46,570 bases of DNA from Pseudonocardiales bacterium (GTDB taxonomy: Bacteria > Actinomycetota > Actinomycetes > Mycobacteriales > Pseudonocardiaceae): NCBI GenBank assembly GCA_019244165.1, contig JAFATA010000023.1, positions 1 to 46,570 of the forward strand, in the 5' to 3' direction. Each line of letters starts with the position of its first letter. The first letter of the stretch is position 1. The notes under the pieces were generated by a model, which was given only the letters and a program-made list of their open reading frames with translations, searched no databases and had not been told where the DNA came from. The position numbers and the translations under genes are program-made. This document shows positions 25,381 through 32,741 of the stretch, piece by piece.

Positions 25381-25704
25381 CTACCGTCCGCAATGGCGGC
25401 GAGCGGCATTGCGGCTGGGGTGCAGCTTCCGCCATAGCCACCCGTTCCAGCGGTGACGCCCGCGCCGAGCCGGGCCCGCTGGGCGCTGCGCCGCGGCCAG
25501 CACCTCGGTGCACTGAAAGCACGGCCGACCGGCCGGCGCGACCATCGCTGCGGCGACCACCCGATAGCCGCAGAGTGCCTGATAACGCCCGGCGTGGCGA
25601 CCGGCGGCCATGTTCTCGTCGGTCACCTCATGCTCCTGGCCATCGGCACCGAAAGTGATCGGGATCGTGCGTAGCCGCTCAGCCACGAAGACCACCTCCC
25701 GCAT
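25381..25704 (-). CDS. small hypothetical protein with Cys motifs
   Basis: About 107 residues from the ATG at 25704. The middle contains ENMAAGRHAGRYQALCGYRVVAAAM followed by PAGRPCFQC, a pattern (H ... LCG ... C-x2-C) seen in small actinobacterial proteins of unknown function that often neighbour XRE regulators; a zinc site is plausible. The C-terminus is Arg-rich. It diverges from the XRE/TPR regulator, and the pair may be functionally linked. Confidence 0.55.
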   Translation of the reverse strand: MREVVFVAERLRTIPITFGADGQEHEVTDENMAAGRHAGRYQALCGYRVVAAAMVAPAGRPCFQCTEVLAAAQRPAGPARRGRHRWNGWLWRKLHPSRNAARRHCGR

Positions 25705-26036
25705 GCACCAGGCGGGGCCGGATGCCGGCCACGGTGGTCTCGCGGTCACAACGAGCGGGCATGGGAGTGTCACCTCGGGGATGGTGGAGCCGACCGGCCG
25801 CCGGGAGCCGAAGGGGGTCAGTGCTCAACCGACGGCCGGCCGGGGACTGATGGGTGGTGCGCTTTCGCTGGAATGTTCCGGCCGGGGGCGTTGAGTGAAA
25901 GCCTGTCCAGCGCGGAGCCCGGTGGGAACGGCCTGCCGGCGCCCCGGCGGCGCCCCCTTGGGCTCGGTAGGCAGGCACCACGAGTACCCGGGACTACGCT
26001 GCCATCACGTTCTTGATCGAGGGGGTGTGGTAGGCG
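25705..26036. other. divergent intergenic region (332 bases)
   Basis: GC-rich non-coding gap between the small Cys protein (minus) and the XRE regulator (plus). I see GC-rich inverted stretches (ggcgccccggcggcgcc at about 25940-25956, and ggccggccgg near 25833) but no convincing -35/-10 pair, RNA gene or coding frame. Confidence 0.4.
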
Positions 26037-27341
26037 GTGACCACTGTGTGGCACTGGACTGGTCGCGAGGCGAAGCTGCTGCGGCAGGCACTGCGGCTGA
26101 GCATCCGTGACTTCGCGGCCCGGCTCGGGGTAGGCGCCCGAACGGTCAACAAGTGGGAAGCCCGGCAGGCGGGCATCACTCCGCTGCCGTACATGCAACA
26201 GGTGCTGGACACCGCCCTGGCGCAAGCCTCCGAGACGGTTGACGACGTTACAGGTGATCCGGTGCTTGCGGCGCCATGGAACCAGCGGGGTACCGTCGAA
26301 GCGGCAGTCGCGCTAAGTGGTGGTGGTAGCCCAGTGAAGCGTCGGCGTTTCGGTCTCCTGACCGGAGCGACCTTGACGACTCCGGCACACTACTGGCTGA
26401 TCCGCGACCCGGAGCCGTTGGTGTCGGGGCTGCCGCCGGGGCGTTGGTCCGATCAACTGTCAGAGATGACCACCACGTTGCGGACGATGGATGACACGGC
26501 GGGTGGTGGCGGGGTGCTCGCGCTGGCGCAGCAGGCCTTCGGGTGTGTCGCGGGGCTACTCAACCAGGTGTCCTACGACGAGCGCGTCGGCCAAAGGCTG
26601 CATGTCATACTGGCTGAGCTAGGCCAACTGACTGGCCTTGCCGCCCACGATGCGGGGCGAGCGGGGCTGGGGCAGCGATACCACATCGCCGCCTTACGTG
26701 CTGCACACAGTGCCGGTGATCGGCTCCTAGGCGCCCACATCCTCGCGTGCATGGCCGATGAGGCAGATCTTCATGGTCGTCCCGCTGAGGCGGTCACGCT
26801 TATTGAGACCGCTGAGGCTGGGGTCCGCGGTCGGGGAAGCCCTCGGCTGCTGGCCGAGTTGTCCATGAGGAAGGCCGCTGCGCTGGCGACCCTGCAGGAT
26901 GGATCGGCGTGTACGGCGGCTCTCGCCCAGGCGGACAGGCAGGTCGAGCGGTTTGCGCCGGATAGCGATCCACACTGGTTGTACTGGATGACTCCAGCAG
27001 TGACCACGGCCGAAGCAGGCTACTGTCTGCTGCGGCTGGGGCAACCTGGCCGAGCGATGGCGCTGCTCGATAGCGGAATCGCCCTGTTCGACGAGTCTTA
27101 CACGCGAGCTCGGCAAATCTGCCTGACCCAGCTCGCCACTGCTCTCACGCAACCCGGCCCGCAGCGTGACCTGGAGGCAGCCGCGGACCGGGGGTTAGTG
27201 GCGGTGCGCCTAGCCGAGAGCGTGACCTCCACCCGCGGCATCGATCGTCTCCGCAATCTCTACCTGCAAATGCAACCGCACGCGTTAATTCCTGCCGTCG
27301 CAGACTTCCTAGAACAATCGCGGGAGATCCTGGCGACGTAA
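26037..27341 (+). CDS. XRE-family HTH regulator with C-terminal TPR-like domain
   Basis: A 434-residue protein with an N-terminal Cro/CI helix-turn-helix (LRLSIRDFAARLGVGARTVNKWE, about residues 18-40), a linker, and a long helical domain of TPR-like repeats (GDRLLGAHILACMADEADLHGR, EAGYCLLRLGQPGRAMALLD). This is the common actinomycete plan of a ligand-sensing regulator, often placed beside secondary-metabolite or small secreted-protein genes. The basic KRRRFGLLTGATLTT stretch near residue 100 resembles a Tat-like segment found in the same family. It may control the neighbouring island; that is inferred from position only. Confidence 0.82.
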   Translation: MTTVWHWTGREAKLLRQALRLSIRDFAARLGVGARTVNKWEARQAGITPLPYMQQVLDTALAQASETVDDVTGDPVLAAPWNQRGTVEAAVALSGGGSPVKRRRFGLLTGATLTTPAHYWLIRDPEPLVSGLPPGRWSDQLSEMTTTLRTMDDTAGGGGVLALAQQAFGCVAGLLNQVSYDERVGQRLHVILAELGQLTGLAAHDAGRAGLGQRYHIAALRAAHSAGDRLLGAHILACMADEADLHGRPAEAVTLIETAEAGVRGRGSPRLLAELSMRKAAALATLQDGSACTAALAQADRQVERFAPDSDPHWLYWMTPAVTTAEAGYCLLRLGQPGRAMALLDSGIALFDESYTRARQICLTQLATALTQPGPQRDLEAAADRGLVAVRLAESVTSTRGIDRLRNLYLQMQPHALIPAVADFLEQSREILAT

Positions 27342-27430
27342 CGCGTTCAGGTGGAGACAGCAGGGTGCGCGACGGAGCCCAACAGCCGGGCCGCCGGACC
27401 GGTGGCAGCGTTAGTCGTTAGTGTGGGGGT

Positions 27431-28093
27431 ATGGAGTTCCGCGAGCTGACTGAGGGTCGGTCGATCCAGCGTCCCTCGATAGACCGTAACGAGCTGAGTG
27501 CGGCGCTTGTCGGCTTCAAGGGTGAGTTTGATCTCCAATACTCGTTCGTTGATACGGGCGAGCAAGCGGGGGTGACGGGTGAGGGGTCCGTGGCGCATTC
27601 TGTGGTGCGTCGCGTGGATCTGTCCGGGTCGTGTCTTGGCCCGGTAACGCTGGCCGACACAGTATTTGAGGACGTGGACCTGTCGAATGCGTCGGTGCAG
27701 CGAGTGACGGTCCGTCGAGTCGAACTGCTGCGGTGTCGGGCGATAGGCCTTCGGCTGTCGATCGAGCAGGCGAGCGATCTGTACGTGGAGGGTTGTCGAT
27801 TTGATTTCGCCGCGATTCACATCGAAAAGATCAGGGGAATCGCGGCATTTGTCGGGTGCTCGTTCCGAGAGACGGAGATCAGTGGGTGCCTGTCGGGCGT
27901 GGTGTTCGGCGATTGTGACTTCGCTGAGACGGAGTTCGTGGCTGCGAACGCAAAGGGGTGCGATCTGCGGATGTCGCGGTTGGTTGGTGCGCGAGGTTTG
28001 CTCAGTCTGCGGGGCGCGTTGATTATCGCTGAACAAGCAGCCTCGGTCGCCGATCGACTAGCGACCGAGACTGGCCTGGTAGTGTGCGATTAG
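27431..28093 (+). CDS. pentapeptide-repeat protein
   Basis: A 220-residue protein with degenerate A(D/N)LxX-type repeats: VVRRVDLSGSCLGPVTLADTV, then FEDVDLSNASVQRVTVRRVEL, then VFGDCDFAETEFVAANAKGCDLRMSRLVGA. This predicts a right-handed quadrilateral beta-helix. Roles in the family range from DNA-mimic gyrase protection to scaffolding. Base composition is clearly less GC-rich than the flanking housekeeping genes, in line with acquisition. It is convergent with the damaged radical SAM gene, with about 105 bases between stops. Confidence 0.85.
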   Translation: MEFRELTEGRSIQRPSIDRNELSAALVGFKGEFDLQYSFVDTGEQAGVTGEGSVAHSVVRRVDLSGSCLGPVTLADTVFEDVDLSNASVQRVTVRRVELLRCRAIGLRLSIEQASDLYVEGCRFDFAAIHIEKIRGIAAFVGCSFRETEISGCLSGVVFGDCDFAETEFVAANAKGCDLRMSRLVGARGLLSLRGALIIAEQAASVADRLATETGLVVCD

Positions 28094-28113
28094 AGTCCTG
28101 AGCTACCGCATAC

Positions 28114-28131
28114 AGTTGTCCCAGTTGTCCC
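28114..28131. repeat. 9-nt tandem repeat, 2 copies
   Basis: agttgtccc is repeated directly downstream of the pentapeptide gene. A related attgtccca follows about 40 bases later. The region between 28094 and 28198 is AT-richer than its surroundings and holds no gene. Confidence 0.6.
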
Positions 28132-28198
28132 AGGTAGGCCGATTATCGAAAGGCCTTTCCGGTTTATTATTCCAATTGTCCCATACCGGCCTGTTATC

Positions 28199-29397
28199 TC
28201 ATTTATTGATGGGGCAACGCCGGTAGGATTGGAGTAACTTGCGCCGGTAGGATTGGAGTAACTTGCGGAGCCTGATCTCATGGTCGCGTATCCGGTCGGT
28301 GAGCGGTCTCGTGCCACGTAGAAGGTGTATCACTCCTTCCATGAGCGCGATCTTGCCATTGCGGCAATAGTCGGTTTCGGTGCCGTCCATCCGGCCGTGC
28401 TCGAAGTAGCGGTTCGAGGGATGGCCTCCGCCGCAGAATGCGAAATAGGGGCACTTTATGCGACACTCGGCAATGCCGTATTGGTACTCGCGGACCCATG
28501 CCGCCTGCATTCCGGTTCGGATGAGTTGGTCCAGCGAGGTATGGAGCACGTTGCCGCATGAGAAATCGCCGTAGCGGTCCGAGTGGAATCCGGCAAGTTC
28601 CGATGAGATCAGAGTGACCTCACCGTTCCACGCGATGGTAGGTACGGATCCACCTGGGTGGACGTGGAGTCGACTTCGTCATGGTGCTCGTTGTTTAGCG
28701 CATGGTGGACGTAGCCGAGAACACGGTCTATTTCCCTGAGTTGGACGGTAGGATTGGCTTGCCGCGCTTCGATCAGTGCCGCCCAGAAGTCCCTGACCTG
28801 ACTCTCGGGGGGTGCTGTGCGCCGGTTATTGCTGCCCTCTAGCTCCTCAATGTTGACGCCCAACCACGTCGCGCCCAACTCCGCTACAAAAGTGTAGAGC
28901 CTTTGTGCCCGTTCAGGTGTGGGATCGGGTACCACAGCGATCACTGACACGACCATTTCGCGGCCCATAAGAAGGCGTATGCCGCGCACGATGCGAGCGA
29001 AGGTAGGCTGACCAGCCCAGTCTGCGCGTTGCTGGTTGTCCTCGGGTGGGCCGTCGATGCTCACTCCGACGTTGATGCGGCGTTCCGCCAGAAAGTCCGC
29101 CCATGCCTCGTCAACGAGGGTGGCGTTGGTCTGCACGCCGTGCACGACATCCAAGCCCGCAAAGCGGTCCATCAGCCGCCCCAGGTAGGCGCGGCCTGCG
29201 GTCAACGGTTCGCCTCCGTGCCAACACATCTCCACCGTCATGCGCTCAGTCCAGGGCCCGATGGATGCCGCGACCGCTTGAGCTACTGCAGGCAGCATCC
29301 GGCGGACGTGACGACGGTCAGGCAGGTAGCAGTAGGAACAATCGAGGTTGCACAACGTGGTCGGCTGCATGATCACTGAAGAAGGCAACAAATCCAT
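28199..29397 (-). pseudogene. radical SAM/SPASM peptide maturase, frameshifted
   Basis: Together about 399 codons of a radical SAM RiPP maturase. The N-terminal part (29397 down to about 28640) has the iron-sulfur motif CNLDCSYC, WHGGEPL, VQTNATLVD and VSIDGPP. At about 28636-28643 the frame shifts: the original frame ends at a stop at 28609, while the -1-related frame continues without a stop as TIAWNGEVTLISSELAGF, then YGDFSCGNVLHTSLDQL, then AECRIKCPYFAFCGGGHP and DGTETDYCRN, a SPASM auxiliary-cluster domain, to the stop at 28199. A one-base loss in a C run (ccctacc to cctacc) would explain it. The type resembles actinobacterial cyclophane-forming (AmcB-like) or FxsB-type enzymes. The C-terminal tail KLLQSYRR is duplicated. 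A sequencing error is possible for the frameshift. Confidence 0.85.
28219..28266. repeat. 24-nt tandem repeat, 2 copies (radical SAM tail)
   Basis: Two identical adjacent 24-base copies beginning gccggtaggattggagtaac duplicate eight codons (KLLQSYRR) at the C-terminus of the radical SAM frame without shifting it. Confidence 0.93.
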
Positions 29398-29419
29398 CGT
29401 CGTTCACCCGCTCCCGCTG

Positions 29420-30525
29420 CTAGCTGAGGGTCTGGATCGGGGTGGGCAGTGGCCAGCGGTGTTCGCTCTCCGGGTGGTCGTACCAGACGTACTGTTCGGC
29501 GGTGCTGGCGGTGATGCCGAAGCGGTCGTAGGACGGTCGCCCGGCCTGCTGCCAGAACTCGTGGGCCTCCTCGACGCGATCCCATAGCCGCCGGGGGCCG
29601 TATTGGGTGACCTGCCAGCCGGGTCCGGTGGGCGAGCGGCGGGCTAGGGCGCGGGAGCCGTCGGGTGCGTAGAGCTGGAGCCCGAACTCGCCCTCGGCGC
29701 TCGCCGGACCCCAGGTGACGTCGGGGAGATACCACTGTGCAACGAAGCCGAACTTCCCGTCGTACCGCAGCAGCTTGGGATCCACAGCACTAACCGAGTA
29801 CACGGGTTCGTCGTAGTGCGGTCGTGGCGCGGGCGGCTGGACCTCCAGGGTGTGCCGCAGCGACATGAACGAGGCCCAGCGGAGCAGGAACCTTCCGGTG
29901 GCCACCCCGTCATGGTTGACGGTCAACCGGGCTAGGGTGCCCCCGATCTTGCCGCGCACGTCGACCACGATCACCGCGCTGGGGGCGGCTTGCTCGAGCC
30001 AGGCCGGTGGGATGGCAAGCACGCCGCAGGTGGCAATGATCCGATCGTACGGCGCGCCCGGCGGGTAGCCGCCGGAGCCGTCCACAGCGGCCAGGGTCGG
30101 GGTGTAGCCGTTGGCGGCCAGCCGCTCGGTGGCCAGCTCGATGAGTTCCGGGTCGATATCCACGCTGGTGACGTACTCGCTGCCGAGCCGCTCGCACAGC
30201 AGCGCGGCGTTGTAGCCGGTGCCGGTGCCGATCTCCAAAACCCGGCACCCGTCGGTTACGTCCAGCGTCTCCAGCATGGTCAGCATGAGCACCGGCGCGG
30301 TGGACGAGCAGGTGTACATGGGGTAGCTGCCCGGCGTGAGCGGCGGCCGGAACTGTACTTGCACCACCTTGGTGATCAGCGTCTCGTCGGTGTAGACGGC
30401 ATGCAGCCCTGGCTGCGCTGGCTCTGCTCGGTGGCGCTGATCGGCGGCACGCCCAGCTCGGGGTAGTAGGAGGGCACGTAGGGATGCCGCCAGGTGCGGG
30501 TGAACACGGCCCGCCACTGCGCCGA
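29420..30525 (-). pseudogene. RiPP-associated methyltransferase (isoaspartyl MT-like), truncated and frameshifted
   Basis: S-adenosylmethionine-dependent methyltransferase of the type paired with ATP-grasp peptide maturases. The body is intact in one frame from about 30410 to 29420: LHAVYTDETLITK, STAPVLMLTMLETLDV, VLEIGTGTGYNAALLCERLG (SAM-binding motif I), SVDIDPELIELA and PYDRIIATCGV. The N-terminal part (QWRAVFTRTWRHPYVPSYYP, then PPISATEQSQRSQG) lies in a different frame, so a small indel near 30404-30412 breaks the gene. The expected first 20-30 residues are missing where it runs into the ATP-grasp remnant. It lies 22 bases upstream of the radical SAM start, in the same orientation. Confidence 0.8.
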
Positions 30526-30548
30526 AGCACAATCCGAACGTCGCCAGG

Positions 30549-31079
30549 AAGGCCAGCATCCCACTCGACCAGCGCGGCGGCGGCCAGTGTCTTGGCCGCC
30601 AGCGGCCCATCGATGGTAGCGGCGAAGTTCCTCACACTGGCGGGCTTGTTGGTCACCAGCGAGGGCGGGCAGCGCAGCCCAACCTTGCGGGCGGCGTCGA
30701 GCTGCCGAGGTTTGGTCGCGTCGGACTCACTTGAGGGGCGGTTGACCCACAGGACATCCAAAGTCGACAGCACCCCGCCCAGCCTGCACCGGGCCTCCGC
30801 CGCAGCGTGCCGCCGCTCCGGTGCGGACAAGCCCTCCGGCATCTCGAAGTGTGAGGGGTGACGATATAACACTGACCGAATATCGCTCAGCCGCACCTCG
30901 CGGTGCTCGGTGGCCAACACCCCATCCCAACCATCCGGGCCGAGCTGGGCATCAAGAGTCAACGCCGTTGGAAAAGCCGCCAAGTCGGTGCGGAACACCG
31001 GCACCTTGCGCTCGTTCAGGACCTGGACCAGCCGATCTACCTGTGGATCCAGCTCCCGGGCCAAAACGAGTACTGTCAC
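30549..31079 (-). pseudogene. ATP-grasp RiPP maturase, 3' half deleted
   Basis: The N-terminal 177 residues of an ATP-grasp ligase of the TgmB/SAV_5884-like family: VTVLVLARELDPQVDRLVQVL, VPVFRTDLAAFPTAL, SVLYRHPSHFEMPEGL, WVNRPSSESDATKPRQLDAA and GPLAAKTLAA. Such enzymes form ester or amide crosslinks in graspetides and are normally about 320 residues. Here the frame loses similarity after VEWDAGL and the nucleotide- and metal-binding C-terminal half is absent. A short stretch in a third frame (FLATFGLCFGA) could be a scrap of that half. The GTG at 31079 follows AGGCGGACTGA. It is almost certainly non-functional. Confidence 0.8.
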
Positions 31080-31081
31080 GC

Positions 31082-31171
31082 TCAGTCCGCCTGATAATCC
31101 GGCGCGGTCACCTCCTCCGGGCCGCCCGGGTGCTGACCGTATGGCGTGGTGCTGCCCCGGCAAGCAACGCA
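31082..31171 (-). pseudogene. possible RiPP precursor C-terminal remnant
   Basis: A stop-to-stop frame of 29 codons, without a start codon, directly abuts the ATP-grasp gene. It ends STTPYGQHPGGPEEV then TAPDYQAD. Thr/Ser residues followed by an acidic tail are what an ATP-grasp-crosslinked precursor core should look like, and precursor genes normally sit immediately before this ligase. The leader is missing: an in-frame TGA lies just upstream. The match is to the expected pattern and position only, not to a known peptide. Confidence 0.3.
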
Positions 31172-31230
31172 TCACTGCAACCCTTGCACTTGGAGACGGC
31201 CAGCGTTCGGCGGCCCTACCGCCTAAACCC

Positions 31231-31935
31231 CTACAGCCCGCCTAACCACAGTCCGACACCGACGATGAGGGCTCCTCCGAAGACGACCTGGATGACCGAA
31301 CAGCGAAATGAGACTTCCAGGTAGCGCTGGCGGATGAGCGCGATCGCCGTGAGTTCGATGGCGACCACGATGGCCGCGAACGCCAGTGCCGTCGCCCGGT
31401 CGGAGATCAGGAACGGTAAGGCGTGAAAGACACCACCCAGGGTGGTCATCACGCCGGTGATCGAACCTCGGGTGATGGCCGGGCCTCGACCGGTGTGGCC
31501 GCCGTCATCAGAGAGCGCTTCGGACAGACCCATGCTGATGCCGGCTCCCAGCGCGGTGGCCAGCCCGACCAGCAGCGCAGCGTGCGAGTTCGACAGCAGG
31601 GCCACCGCAAAGAGGGGGGCAAGCGTCGAGAGTGTTCCGTCGATGAGTCCGACCAGCGCCGGCTGAACATATCGCAGGATAACGGCCCGATCGTCCGCGG
31701 TGACGCGGTGTAGCGGGGTGTTCGCGAAGCCGGCGCCCAGCGATACCGCTGGGCTGGTGGTAGCCATCGGGGGCGCCACCGTGACCGTTGCCCCGGCGGA
31801 CGCGAACGTCATACCGGTGGCAGTTGTACCCGCCGGGCCACCGGAGACCCTGGTCGTGGTGCCCACGGTGCGGCGGGCGTCGAGGGCGTGGGCGCTCGGT
31901 CGGTAGCGAGGGCTGGAGTAGCGGTGCGACGGCAA
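31231..31935 (-). CDS. VIT1/CCC1-family membrane protein
   Basis: A 234-residue integral membrane protein of the VIT1/CCC1 family, whose members transport iron or manganese. The last 165 residues hold about five helices: VQPALVGLIDGTLSTLAPLF, LLVGLATALGAGISMGLSEALSDD (the conserved helix with Gly/Ser and acidic residues), GVMTTLGGVFHALPFLI, ATALAFAAIVVAIELTAIALI and the final VVFGGALIVGVGLWLGG. The first 65 residues are Thr/Ala-rich and not conserved. The TTG at 31935 has a good GAAAGGACAG site; a later ATG is possible. It is upstream of, and co-oriented with, the decayed RiPP genes. Confidence 0.78.
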   Translation of the reverse strand: MPSHRYSSPRYRPSAHALDARRTVGTTTRVSGGPAGTTATGMTFASAGATVTVAPPMATTSPAVSLGAGFANTPLHRVTADDRAVILRYVQPALVGLIDGTLSTLAPLFAVALLSNSHAALLVGLATALGAGISMGLSEALSDDGGHTGRGPAITRGSITGVMTTLGGVFHALPFLISDRATALAFAAIVVAIELTAIALIRQRYLEVSFRCSVIQVVFGGALIVGVGLWLGGL

Positions 31936-32226
31936 CGCGACTGTCCTTTCGTGAGCGGCCTGGGACAGGACTGGGGCAGGGGCTGGGCGGCGATCTACTG
32001 CTGCTGGCGGAACCCTAGGGAATCGGTTGTTATCTCTTCGAAACCTGAGAGTTCTGATTGCGCCGCAGCGCCCACAGGTCCGTGGCGGGCGACGAGGGAC
32101 GCGGTGAGTGGCCCGATCGGCGGCGGCGGCTGGGCCATTCGGAGGGCACCGGGTTCAGGCTGCCGATCCGCGGGCAGCCCGACCTGGCACACTCGGCACT
32201 GCAATGCTGATGGCGATCGGAGAACC

Positions 32227-32565
32227 ATGGACCTCCAGTTCCTGCCGCTGCTGCTCATCGCCGGGCTCGCGCTGCTGCTGATCATGAACTTCCGCCGGCA
32301 GAGACGGGTGGTAGCTGACGCGCAACGGCTGCAGAGCTCGCTGGCCCCCGGCGACCGGGTGATGACCACCTCCGGTCTGCACGCCACCGTCGTAGACAGC
32401 GCGGACGAGACAACGGTCGAGTTGGAGATCGCTCCGGGGGTACGCACCAGGTGGTTGCGTGCCGCGATCCGGGAAAAGATCACTGACTACGCCGATAAAC
32501 CCGCGGCGACCAGCGCGCCGCCGGCAGCCCCCCTCGATGGCAGCGCTCGCGCTGACAACTCCTGA
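32227..32565 (+). CDS. yajC: preprotein translocase accessory subunit YajC
   Basis: Small inner-membrane partner of SecDF in protein export. The 112-residue protein has one N-terminal membrane helix (FLPLLLIAGLALLLIMNF), then the basic RRQRR and the conserved LAPGDRVMTTSGLHATVV segment, followed by a beta domain and a Pro/Ala-rich tail. ATG at 32227. The 291-base gap before it (31936-32226) has no gene. It starts the yajC-secD-secF export cluster. Confidence 0.93.
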   Translation: MDLQFLPLLLIAGLALLLIMNFRRQRRVVADAQRLQSSLAPGDRVMTTSGLHATVVDSADETTVELEIAPGVRTRWLRAAIREKITDYADKPAATSAPPAAPLDGSARADNS

Positions 32566-32682
32566 CGGAACGCGGCATGATTTGACGTGGTGAGCGCGGT
32601 AGGCTCGCGCGTCCGATCCCTGTTGCCCGCGTCGAGCGCGGCGCTGGCACAGTGGAGACTGCTGCTGGGGAGGACTGCTGCT

Positions 32683-32712
32683 GACGTCCAACACAGTGAC
32701 GTCCAACACAGT
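32683..32712. repeat. 15-nt tandem repeat, 2 copies upstream of secD
   Basis: gacgtccaacacagt is repeated exactly, ending 29 bases before the secD start codon and just upstream of its GAGGAG ribosome site. Confidence 0.92.
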
Positions 32713-32741
32713 GAGCTGTGAATTGAGGAGAACCACCCACC

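Noticed and set aside
28199..28549. A separate small cysteine-rich protein
   Set aside because: The frame continues upstream to the frameshift point and forms the SPASM domain of the radical SAM enzyme; it is not an independent gene.
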